In this document: positions 1 to 10,300 of the stretch, in pieces | Position numbering within the stretch: position 1 is the stretch's first letter | How the letters are laid out: each line of letters opens with the position of its first letter | DNA from: Cyclostephanos tholiformis | Lineage: Eukaryota > Bacillariophyta > Thalassiosirophyceae > Thalassiosirales > Thalassiosiraceae | NCBI GenBank assembly: GCA_036939975.1 | Contig: JALLPB010000052.1 | Span: forward strand, 1 to 34,408 | Length of the DNA stretch: 34,408 nt | Reading direction: 5' to 3' | The notes under the pieces: generated by a model | The model's database searches: none | What the model was told of the DNA's origin: nothing | What the model saw: the letters and a program-made list of their open reading frames with translations, nothing else | Position numbers and translations under genes: made by a program

Positions 1-55
<55 letters not shown>
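1..55. repeat. (GT)n microsatellite
   Basis: The window opens with an uninterrupted run of about 27 GT dinucleotides that ends where the sequence turns to GCTTGATC. It starts at the first base, so its true length is unknown. Such runs vary in length and cause assembly breaks. Confidence 0.98.
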
Positions 56-57
<2 letters not shown>

Positions 58-63
58 TGATCG

Positions 64-1230
64 TTGGCAGGTGGGGCCCCACCCAACATAACTGATCCCC
101 CCCTGTGTCCTCACACCCACTCCCCACCATTGGTCACCATGTTGCCGAGAGCAACGAGGAGGACAATGACAAAGACCACAAGGACCAAGGACAAGAACAA
201 GGACAAGGACAAGGGGGTCGGAAAGGAAGAGGAGAAAAAAATGACCCCCAAGGAAGTCACCACAAGCAAAGCCCTGGCTCTGAAGATATCATGTTTGATG
301 TGCATAGATCAAAAATTATTTCTCATTTGGGGAGCATGAGAGCAGTTGAATTGGCGGAAATACAAGGAATTCCACCAGACAACATCCATAAATAAACAAG
401 TATTAACAATTGTCTTATCAAGAATTTGGAGGATGAGGGATGTCAATTTTTTTGAATACAAAAAATGGATGGATGTTTATGTCTGATGAGGATAAGCACC
501 AGAAATATTCAAAGATGTTGCAAAGGCTAAATAGACCTACCTCAACACACCAGAGGGTGAGGCCTACAGAGTTGGGGGTGAAGAAAAATATGAAAAATTG
601 GAACAATGTTGAAACCCGAGTGCTTCTTGAGTTTGTTGATAGATATGACAAGGATGATATCCATGGGATATTCTTGTAGAAGAAGGACGGAGAAAATTTT
701 ATGCCGTGGAAATTATTGGGAAGAGAAGGATAGTGAGCTTTTTTTATTCTTTACTTACATCATCATGAACAGTTGACTAATCTTTCTGTTCTGCACCTTA
801 GCTTTGTTTTGTAATTTAAGCAATAATACACAATCTTCTGATGAAATCCTATCTGAGTTTCAGTTGGATAACCTCTTCAGGCAAGATGGTCTTACCAAGG
901 TGATTACAAAATGTCAGGAAAGAAAATTTAATGGGATACACTTCTCTCCTGTTCCACCCAACAAGTTTGCTACCTTCAATTGAGATTGGTATGAGGAGTT
1001 CTACAGGAATATGATTCAAGATCTTGGGAGGAAGAATAGTCTTGGGGAGGAAGAATAGTCGACAATCAACAAGTTAAATGGTCAAAAATGCATCATGCCA
1101 GACCAAATTGCAAAACAGCTTCACAATTACAACAAAGATAAGGGGAGAGCACCGGTTCCACAAATCCTGGCCTCTGACAATGAAGTTTGGTGAGATCTGG
1201 TACTGACTGTGTGTACCTATGCAACAATAT
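64..1230 (+). pseudogene. Degenerate coding remnants, family not recognised
   Basis: No intact gene is visible, but several stretches look like decayed coding sequence on the plus strand. Positions 105-395 encode a Lys/Asp/Gln-rich low-complexity peptide. Positions 440-679 encode 79 residues, many charged. Between about 837 and 1230 one frame reads protein-like segments such as DNLFRQDGLTKVITK, NGIHFSPVPPNKFATFN and GQKCIMPDQIAKQLHNY, interrupted by in-frame stops (for example just after KFATFN and again before INKLNG). The frame differs from that of 440-679, so at least one frameshift or intron lies between. This fits an old transposon-derived or duplicated gene fossil. I do not recognise the parent family. 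An intron-containing live gene is possible but unlikely given the stops. Confidence 0.4.
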
Positions 1231-1590
1231 CACTTTGGCAGTGAAGTCACATTCCTTTCACTAAGGGCAGCAACCGACGGACTGGAGCTATGCCTCGGCA
1301 TGCGCGTTTGAAGATTCCCATAATCAGACAGCAGCTTTTGATAGTGGTCAAATGGTCTTTACAGTGCGGGGAAGTTGAGGTAGGGCGCATTCTTTAGTAC
1401 CTTCATAGAATCAGCCAACGCCCCTGTAAAATGGATTGGTTTGAGCGAATACCTCTAGATGCTATAAATCTGGTCAGCTATTAATCATTGATTGTCAATT
1501 TGCGATACCACGCGTGGAATCAGCTATTATTTACTGAAAATAGAAAGGAAAATGCGCCATTGTATCCACCGACAATAATATTCCATTGCT

Positions 1591-4545
1591 TTATATTATT
1601 GAGGCATTCTCAAGCTTCTGCTTACTACCTTTTTGTTGATTCTGTTGATCTGCATCATATAGATTTCGGAGGTACCCGTTTTTGGACAGCAATTCGCTGG
1701 GTGTTCCGAATTCAACCATTCTACCAGCATCTAAAACAAGAATTTTATCATAACCGAGAACAGTATCCAACCTGTGCGCAACGGTTATCACTGTGACTCC
1801 CTTCTGGACGAATTCTCTGAAGATGGTTTCTTGTACCTGTGAATCTGTTTTGGTGTCAACCGAGCTTGTTGCTTCGTCAAGGACGAGTATGTTTTTGCGT
1901 TTCACCAATGCTCGAGCCAGGCATATTAGCTGTCTCTGCCCTAGCGAGAGATTCCTGCCTCCCTCAGAAATCATTGTTTCTAAGCCAGACTCCGAGTATC
2001 GAAACTGCTGTGCAAGCTCTGTGCTCGCTGCTTCGAGAGCACTCCACGCAGCTTCTGGTGTTGCTCGACCTGATGGATCCAAGTTGTATGATAACGTGCC
2101 GGCAAATAGAGTGGGAGATTGAGGTATGATAGAAAGCGAGTCGCGCAATCCTTGCAAACTTAGAGATCGAATATCTACTCCATCAATAGTAATACTGCCT
2201 TCACCTTCGACATCAACAAGACGGAACAAAGTGAGAAGTAGAGAACTTTTGCCGCTCCCCGTTCTTCCTACAACGCCAAGAGTCGTGCCAGCAGGTATAT
2301 CTAGAGACACACCTCGAAGCACAAGAGGAGAGTCTGGATTGTATCTCATGGATACATCTTTGAATTGGATATGACCTACTGGCCAGCCTGATTTTAAGAG
2401 AGCGGTCTCAGTTTCGGGAGTCAGCATCACAATTGAGTTGTTTAATTCGTTAAGTCTCGCTTCTTCTCCCACCACAGAGAACTCCTTCGGCACTAGAGGT
2501 TTGGTTGCTATTGTTAGACCGTTACCAACTTCCGATTCCAGATTGGTAAGTTCAGACAGCCTCTCGACACTCAAGAATTGTGTTTCGGCATCTGTCAGAG
2601 TTCGAACGGCCCACTGTGACGATGGATCAAGAGCGAATATTATTAGTATTAGTCTAAGGTATGGTGAAACAAAGGATACAACAGTGAGAAACATTACCGT
2701 GAGGAGACCGGTGATACTGAGAGCTTGAGTTAGACCCCATCCTGCGGCGCCAGATTTTAGCTTCCCAGCGCGAGTAAGGAAAACGGATCCGATAGCCGCA
2801 GTGAATACTACAGCATTACCAAGGGTCTCAAGACGGACTGAAAGCCATCTGTCGAGAGCCTTGACTGAATAGAAAACAGAGATATTCTCATCAGTCAGGC
2901 TTCTGTGTTTATTTGACCACAAGCTTCGACCGAAAGGCACGGACCGAATCGTTTCAGCACCACGCAAAGCCTCTCGAAAATGAGTATAGATGGGGGATCT
3001 AGATTTTGATTCACATCTCTTTAAATCCCGCGCAGCCGGCCTGAATCTTCCCATAGCCTTAACATAAAATATCCCAACTGTTCCTATCGGAATAGCCAGC
3101 AAAGGTGATACTACTCCAGCTAAAGCCAATACAGAAAAGAATATCTGAAGCGTACAATATAAAACTGATGCAATGCCATCAGGAAGCGAACGGTCCACGA
3201 CGTCTAATTCCTTGCCAAATCTTGTGAGAAGCTGACCACTCGGTGTTGCAGAGAAGAATAACAGTGGCGCCTGGAAAACCGATTTGAGCATTTTTTGATG
3301 GATATCATTGGATGCCCTCACTCCAACCCTCATTGTTAGGTAGCTCCGATAGTACATAGATACTGAAACCATCACGGCTGCACTAATAAGCTGATTGAGA
3401 TATTTCGCATTAACTGCTGCGGCCATTGCACCCCCCTTCCCGGCATCGGTCCATCTCGCAATAATTAACTGCTGAAAGAATTGGCTGCCGTTCGAGATTA
3501 AGTAAGACGAAATTGCTCCCGCAATGAGAAGAGGACTCCTGACTGATTTTAAGTACGACATGTATGTCCTTAGACCAACAGCTCCCGTTGACATAGAATC
3601 GTCCGTCGACAGCTTACGTTTATTAGAAGGCAGTGCGAAACTGTCTTGTGATGGCTCAATTTCTTGTGGAACAACATGTTCTGCAAGTAGCGCGGGATCT
3701 TGCAGCAATGCATTCTTGCAGTCTGGATCTGCATGGCAATTCGATAGTGTACCATTGTACATGGATGAAGGAGAGTGAACCACTGGGTCGCCATGCAATA
3801 CGGTGGACCTAACCATGCTTTCATCATCTTCGTCACTTTCAGTGATTTCTTCCTTAGGATGCACAATTGTGTTCAGGTCGTGTCCACGTGAAATCAATTC
3901 ATCATACGTTCCGACATCAATAACTCGAGAGCACGAAGAAGATCCGAACGACCCCATGAGAATGACTTTATCACATCTTCTTGGCAGGTTCGGATCATTG
4001 GTAACAAAGACCGTGGCAGCCTTATCTCGTCTGAGCTTTTCACTAACACGCTCGAACACTATCGACGAAACTATCGCATCCAGCGCGCTCAACGGATCGT
4101 CGAGGATGTACACCCCGGCACTTTCCTCGTACAATGCGCAAGCGAGTGCGACTCTCGCTCGCTGGCCTCCCAATAGATTCGAACCGTCCTCCCCGACGTC
4201 CGTTTTGTGCGTCAACGTGCCCTTTGCCCCTTCGGGAGCCACGCCTCCTGCGCGCAATATGCCATGGATCCATGCACGATTACTCTCGCGTCCCCCCCAC
4301 CGTGTGGCGGCATTCGTTTATTTAACACCGCGCTAGGTACCGGATATAAGTCGCCAATTAATGCTTTGACGAGGGCGGACTTACCACTGCCGACATCCCC
4401 GACGACGGCCACGATCTTGCCCGGACCGACGGAGATGGATGTATCGCATAACGCGGGGACTCCTGCCTCCCACCAATCCTCCTCCCAATCCTTTGCCGCT
4501 CGTCGACCTGGCCCATAGGAAGTTACCATTCGTCATCTCTATGCT
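1591..4545 (-). pseudogene. 5'-truncated, frameshifted ABCC (MRP-type) ABC transporter
   Basis: The main frame (4257 down to 1591, 888 residues) holds the end of nucleotide-binding domain 1, with signature SNLLGGQRARVALA and Walker B VYILDDPLSALDA. A linker, a second transmembrane domain and a complete NBD2 follow, with Walker A VGRTGSGKSSLLL, signature LSLGQRQL and Walker B ILVLDEATSSVD. The start of NBD1 lies upstream in two other frames: SIEMTNGNFLWA near 4540, and Walker A VVGDVGSGKSALV plus the Q-loop segment YCAQEAWLPKG at about 4470-4220. Two frame changes and an apparent loss of roughly 30-40 residues between the Q-loop and the signature break NBD1. No first transmembrane domain is found upstream. 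Family members export conjugated organic anions across membranes; this copy lacks the full architecture (normally over 1200 residues). Sequencing errors could explain the frameshifts but not the missing first half. Confidence 0.8.
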
Positions 4546-5319
4546 CCCCCCTCTCACCCCTCCCCCTAACCGGAAAATGTATAGCATTGTTTGTATAAGA
4601 AAGACGACGACAGGGATCCCTCATTTTTTTTTCATATGCGCTGCCATCTACCCGGCTGAATCAATCTGCACCGAGTAGCACATTTTTTAATCAACATCCC
4701 ACGCCAGATCGGCCGAAGGTTCAATTGTCGCGCCCGAAAATCCCATACCACCATTGTTGTTATTGTAATCAAACCAGGATTCGCCCTTTTCCACTGGTGA
4801 TTGTAGTGTACACTAATGCGAAATTGAAGTTTTTGTTGTCAAGCAATAAATGCAGGAGCTGCGATGGACGGTCCCTGGGCCTGAGCAGATCCGAATTATC
4901 ACATGTCGTATCGAATTTCCCCCAACGTTATGGCTGAGCGAAGACAACCTTCGATCAAAAATCGATTTTCTCGTCATATCTTGGGCTTGGAACTGAGACC
5001 CAGATTAGTGCGTCTGAAGGAGAGGAATATTTCTTTATAAGTTGGAGCTGCTGCAAAACCTAAAATACTACTGATAGTTATGGTGTTGTCCTAAGAATCC
5101 CAATATTATGGCAACAGGTGACTAATAACCAGGACGCCAACCAGAAAAATATGGATATTTCGCTCGATTTTTACCTTTACCAACGAAAAGGAAAGGTGAG
5201 AACTGAACGACATATCCATTCTTACCCTTGTGGGTGCCCCATTTAATCCAATTCCCTCCCTTCACCCTCGGGATGAATGTAGTTTTCCCATCATTGCCTT
5301 CAACAATTAGTTTAGCAAT
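4546..5319. other. Intergenic, no gene seen
   Basis: On the minus strand this is where the missing first transmembrane domain of the ABCC relic should lie, but no long open frame or hydrophobic segment is present. The sequence becomes AT-rich. A short plus-strand frame at 4725-4937 has no recognisable feature. I see no RNA gene. Confidence 0.6.
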
Positions 5320-6399
5320 TTAGGAATAGTTATATCTTTGATATTTACCATCGAGTCTTGTCGTTGAAGGAAGAGGACCATTTGAAGTAGCCAGTCTTGT
5401 AGATGGGTACTCTTCATAGTCGAGGCCCTTGATACCCCCAGAGTCTGGGAGTTTTCCTGTTTCTGAGACATAGATTCCCCGATATGCAATTTTCAGTTCT
5501 GCCAATTTTCGGAGCTCTCTGGCGCGTGCATCACCCATTGTCTCACGTGCATCATCGAAAAGACGCTGTATCTCATCGGCATCAACATATGTAGAAAATC
5601 GATGGAGGAAAACAGTTTCAAATCTTGGATAGGCTACAAAGGAATCATCTTGTAATGCAGGGAAAACGTAACTTCCTCCGTATGTTTCTCTCATGTGCTT
5701 CCAATTGGGGTGCACCACCAGTGGTTTATACGAACCATCTGGCTGGATCTCGTAGGATACGTAGGTATTAGTTTCAAAATCAACACGACTTCGTTTCCCA
5801 CATTGATCCTTGTTCAGAAAGTGACCCGAGAAATGGGAAACATTTCCGAGCTTGCTTTCGAACCAAACAGCAATGAAGGCCTCCATTGCGTAGGTAGCGT
5901 ACTTACATCGGTCCTTACTAATTCCTTCCTTGACTTGAATGAGCTTGAACACATGTGTCGCTGGGAAAAGTGTTAGGAATTCATCAGGATAATTGGCCCT
6001 CATTCGTGTTCCAAAAGTCTGACTTGTTTCTCCCACATAAAACACCACGTAGAACTCCTCCTGGCGTAGACTCTTCAGATTTTCTCGTACTTTCTTGGCG
6101 AAGTCCCACACGGATCTCTCGATACCACTCAATTCATAGAGGTTATCGAGTAGATCTATCCAATCAACCTTCATTAGGCAGATGATCTTGAGGTAGCAAT
6201 TCCCACGTACCTCCTTGTAGGCAGCGTAGACTTCGTTACATTCGCAAAAAATATCTTCAACGAGTTCCTTTGTGACATCATTCCAATCCCTCACACGATC
6301 CAACTTTTCCAGAGTCTTGGGAGGAAAACTGGAAAGGATTCCTATGTAGTCCTTGGCACGGAGATTCTTGTGATTCGTAACATTGTCAAATCCTGGCAT
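5320..6399 (-). CDS. Hypothetical protein, possible GIY-YIG nuclease-like domain
   Basis: This is a 359-residue open frame with a clear ATG (MPGFDN) and a stop after YQRYNYS. Around residues 114-135 it reads FYVVFYVGETSQTFGTRMR, which resembles the second strand and catalytic Arg helix of GIY-YIG nucleases (Y-V/I-G-x-T, then R). A later Glu in YAMEAFIAVWFESKLG could be the metal-binding residue. The first GIY strand is not clear, so the match is tentative. No signal peptide or membrane span is visible. Just upstream of the ATG is an excellent splice acceptor (TTTTGCCCTGCAG, about 6418-6430), in frame with the ATG through codons NIQSRH. The ORF may therefore be the second exon of a gene that starts at 7040. 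Function is not established. Confidence 0.55.
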   Translation of the reverse strand: MPGFDNVTNHKNLRAKDYIGILSSFPPKTLEKLDRVRDWNDVTKELVEDIFCECNEVYAAYKEVRGNCYLKIICLMKVDWIDLLDNLYELSGIERSVWDFAKKVRENLKSLRQEEFYVVFYVGETSQTFGTRMRANYPDEFLTLFPATHVFKLIQVKEGISKDRCKYATYAMEAFIAVWFESKLGNVSHFSGHFLNKDQCGKRSRVDFETNTYVSYEIQPDGSYKPLVVHPNWKHMRETYGGSYVFPALQDDSFVAYPRFETVFLHRFSTYVDADEIQRLFDDARETMGDARARELRKLAELKIAYRGIYVSETGKLPDSGGIKGLDYEEYPSTRLATSNGPLPSTTRLDGKYQRYNYS

Positions 6400-6429
6400 G
6401 TGTCTTGATTGGATATTCTGCAGGGCAAA

Positions 6430-6501
6430 ATTACCAAATGGTAATGCAAGTTACCAAATGAATAACATTACCATTTGGTAATGCTATTACCATTTGGTAA
6501 T
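6430..6501. repeat. Cluster of 16-bp near-palindromes ATTACCA-WW-TGGTAAT
   Basis: Within 72 bases there are three full copies: ATTACCAAATGGTAAT at 6430-6445, and ATTACCATTTGGTAAT at 6467-6482 and 6486-6501. A half copy (GTTACCAAATGA) lies at 6450-6461. The full copies are reverse complements of each other, so the cluster can fold into several alternative hairpins. It sits exactly between the stop at 6507 and the ATG at 6399 of two minus-strand ORFs, possibly inside an intron. Confidence 0.9.
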
Positions 6502-6506
6502 GGGGG

Positions 6507-7040
6507 TTAGAAAATCCATGATTTAGAGTTATCGAAAAGGGTTTTCACATTACTTGCTAGCTCATGTAGAAATGTTAGGTTGTGACCACCGTGCTGAACA
6601 AGGCCGTCAAGCCAACACAACGAAGGATCCAGCTCCGCCCTTCCTGAAGATGGTGGGGAAGGGTCAACTTCTCCCTCCTCCGCCGAGCAGGTGGACAAGG
6701 ACAATGGCGACGGATCAGGCTTACCTCCCTCATTTCCATCATCAACATCCTCGCTTTTCTCGCTTGTGATGGAAAAAAAGGGTGAATACAGGCTGATCTC
6801 GGTTTGATCGTCCCCAGCGCAATTCTTCCCCTTTCGACGAAGGGGCATTTGACGAAACAGGCATAAATCCTCGTAGTCATGAAGGATGCCATACTTCGTC
6901 GCACAAAATTCTGGCGTATAGTATGATGATGCGGGCGAGGACGAGGACATCTTCTTCTCTCTTGTTGGCGATTCGGCAGAGGTGAGCTTTGCCTTTTTAT
7001 TTTTGTTAGACGTATCACTTGCTAACATGTTTGCTGACAT
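6507..7040 (-). CDS. Hypothetical Ser-rich protein or first exon of the downstream gene
   Basis: This is a 177-residue frame from ATG 7040 (MSANML). The N-terminus is Ser/Lys-rich and basic (KNKKAKLTSAES), the middle acidic and Pro/Ser-rich, and the end more ordered (HNLTFLHELASNVKTLFDN). I recognise no domain. It is in tandem with the ORF at 5320-6399. A weak phase-0 donor (AAT|GTGAAA near 6549) could join to the acceptor at 6430, skip the stop and make one protein of about 525 residues with the possible GIY-YIG-like region. That join is inference. The AT-rich 280 bases upstream would be the promoter and also receive the 3' end of the CHD gene. Confidence 0.45.
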   Translation of the reverse strand: MSANMLASDTSNKNKKAKLTSAESPTREKKMSSSSPASSYYTPEFCATKYGILHDYEDLCLFRQMPLRRKGKNCAGDDQTEISLYSPFFSITSEKSEDVDDGNEGGKPDPSPLSLSTCSAEEGEVDPSPPSSGRAELDPSLCWLDGLVQHGGHNLTFLHELASNVKTLFDNSKSWIF

Positions 7041-7319
7041 CTCTATTCTTAGCGCGACGAAATAAAATGGTGGATGTTAGAAACCTACGCAGGAAAAAAG
7101 GGTTGGGTGTGGATACCGCGTTACTCAACTGAAAAAGCAGATATCACCCATCGATTTATGACGAGGCAAAGAAAAGCAACAATCAACCTTTAAAATCAAG
7201 AGGTGAGTTTAAAATTTGGTTTTTAAATTACACGTCGAACACAACGTGGCCATCCGCAGCACGCGTTCGGCGGAGGAATACCAATGCCACTGCCCAAATC
7301 ATAGAGCTTCCAGTGATAT

Positions 7320-10300
7320 TCAGTCGTTCAATTTCCTTTCGTAGTCGGAAAGCAAGCATCTCGTTCCCGAGGCTCTCATATCGGCGAGGAAGCCTGCGGC
7401 GGTAACATTCTCATACATCGGCCAGCCGCCCTGGTCAAACATAGGAACATTGTCATACTGGACATCGGTACCCATCGTCAGGTGGGAGCACAACAACGCC
7501 AGCCGATGCTCCACTACGTGAAACGTTGGAAATTGTTTCGAGTGCATCTCCACCCAGGCCTTTACCTCTTCCTTCGATAATTGGCCCAAAAAGCATTTAG
7601 GGAGTGATGATTCCCCGTCAGCTGTGTCTCCTACAAAATATTTTCGAACATGCTGTTCGATGAACCATTGTTGCAAAGGGAGCACAGTCATTACAGACTT
7701 CAGACCATACAAGGCGGCATGGACAAGAAGGCCCAAATCGTGAATTTTCGGACTCCACCTGAGACAAATACATTTCATTAGTCAAGTGATGTCTTATTTC
7801 ACAACGCCTCGATGGAACAAGAGACAAAAATGGATAAAACTCACCAAATCGGAATTCCAATCGCCTGACCCCGCCAGATTGGACCGCAAAGAAATTCCTT
7901 CAATATCTTGAGAGGGACGCCTCCACCAACAACAAACCGTATAGACTTCATAAGTCTGGTCCGGCGGAGAATGGCATATGCATGCGCCATCGCTTCCTCG
8001 GAATGATTCTCCAATGGAATGAAAGGATCTGGAAGCGGGGACAGATTTTCGTAGACAGGACGTCCAAGATAAACATCAGTTTTGCCTCGGCCACTAGCAA
8101 AGTTCGTCTGTACTTCGGCTAGTACCAGGCAAAGTTTGAGGCAATGAGGGAGCAAAACCAAACGAAGATATTGATCTAAAGATTCTTCCTCGTTTGCCCA
8201 CACCACCCCGGCTCGTTCGAACAGGGGCCGGAATGCATCTCTGGTCGAGAAGAATTGGCATTTATCCGTTATCGTTGGCGACGAAGAGCAAGAGATTGGA
8301 TTGGTTGACGAGAGTGTGGGATCAAGATTGAGTTCCAGCAATATCTCTGAACTTATGTTGGCGAATTTGTCATTCTCTGGCGAGGAGGGATATCCATCCT
8401 GAAGAATGGCAACGCAAAGAGACGCACGTAGAGTCGGGTTGTCCTTGATATACTGCCAAGACGGATTATTCTCAGGAAAATGTCTTTCTTCTGGTTGAAT
8501 CATCCCCTCCTTGGGTACACCAGTGCTTGTTACTGATTCGGGCTGGAACCCTTGCAAATTTTCATTCGCAGCAGAAGTAGAGAGAGGATCTTGTTGATCT
8601 TGATTAATGCTATCTCTCATGACAACTTCTGAGTTAATATTTAGAAGGCAATCAATAGACGAGTCCTCGGCCTGAAGGATAGCCCCGAGAGCGAATCTCG
8701 TGACAATGAGAGGCACGCAAGGACCCCTTTGATATCGAGATGAGTCTGCTCCAACAGAAATACCCGCTAGCTCTTGTGACGCGGCACCCAGAAAGTAGTC
8801 CGACGTATCATCTTGGGGCTTTTTGTCCGCCCCAGAGAGACTTCCCGAAAAAAAAAACTGGGTGCGCCTGAATGCCGGCGGTGCCTTCATCGAATGCAAA
8901 AATACTTTGTTCGTCGACATAATTTTCTCGATAGAACTTTCTTCTTGTCCAGGAAAATCTCTCGTCGTAGCTTCTTGCTTGTGGCCATAGTTTTGCTCCA
9001 GTTGAGAGGAGTTGGATTCAATATTTTGAACAATCTGAACGAGCAAGTAATCAAGATGCTTCGAATCTGGCAAAGGCAATGAGTAAGTTGGTGATGAATT
9101 CTCTGTGCGTTTTAAAGAAGAAGTGGCAAATGAGTCGCGGAAGGCTTTTAATGAGGCATCCTTGAGCCGATTCAAAGAAACAAAATCATCATCGTCCATT
9201 TCCTGCGCTCTTGCAAGATACTTCGACTTGACGTCATTCTCTCCAGCATTCTTGGACGCTGCAAACACGGCTGCGACAGCAGCGTGTGTTTGCTCCTGAA
9301 ACTTGCGTTTCATGGTGACAAGAGCAGTGTCAAAGACACTTTTTGCTGCATCTGCTGCCATTTCAAAGTGGAAGTAGGATTCAGCCTCGGTGGTGTTATA
9401 CATCACATAAGATTTGATCTTTGCGGAAAAAGGGAGGTCTTCGTCAAGCCTCATTGCTTCGTAACTCCCAAGACCATGAAAAAAAGTGCCCATTAGAAGG
9501 CCCAAATCACAACTCCTATCCCACCAGGGTGGACATGACAGTTTGTAAGATTCCAATGCTACATTCAAGTTGATACTCAGCGCATACATGAGCTCTTCTG
9601 TGGTGATATAGCGTGCCTTAAGATCAATATCCAAAGTGGAATAGTCATTTGTTAGACATCCACGTTTTCCCATAGCTTCGCAACCAATTTCATTGATAGC
9701 TCTATCCAATGCTTCTTCGATGATGCTGTTGAGTCTTGATAAAAAAGAGATACGATGAAGAGAACGAATTGCTACACCTTGTCGCAGGTCGAACATAAAT
9801 GATGGTTCTGCTAGTGTAAGTGGCATTCTCACAAATGTATCGTGAGATTTCACACGCATATGCATACATAGTGATGTGAGAATAGCTTTGGAGATCCATT
9901 CAAAATCTTTACCCACACCAACCAACGGACTAAGCACTTTATGAAGACTTTCTCTCACGATCTGATCAATGTCTGAAACTAAAGCCTCGCCACAATCGAC
10001 TTTTACCAATAGGGTGTAAGCAGCCTGCAAACCCAATTGATAAATATACGAACGGGCAAACACTTCAACGTCTTGTATTGGAAGACTAGTAAAGTTCGAC
10101 TCATACCGCACTTTACAAAATCTGCCAAAACCAAATCGTAGTATTGCGTTCACAATTCTACTGCGCTGTGATGTATCCCAGGCTTGTTTTACTCTCTCAA
10201 AAACAGGGTCTTCGTGCTCCGCTCTCTTCAAAGCCCTCTTACGGTCTGTCTTTCTATCATTGTAAACAACTTTAACTTCCTTCACTCTCCTTTTGACTTC

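Noticed and set aside
3803..4336. 177-residue plus-strand frame antisense to the ABCC relic
   Set aside because: It mirrors the coding strand with Ser/Thr-rich content; the minus strand carries clear ABC motifs over the same bases.
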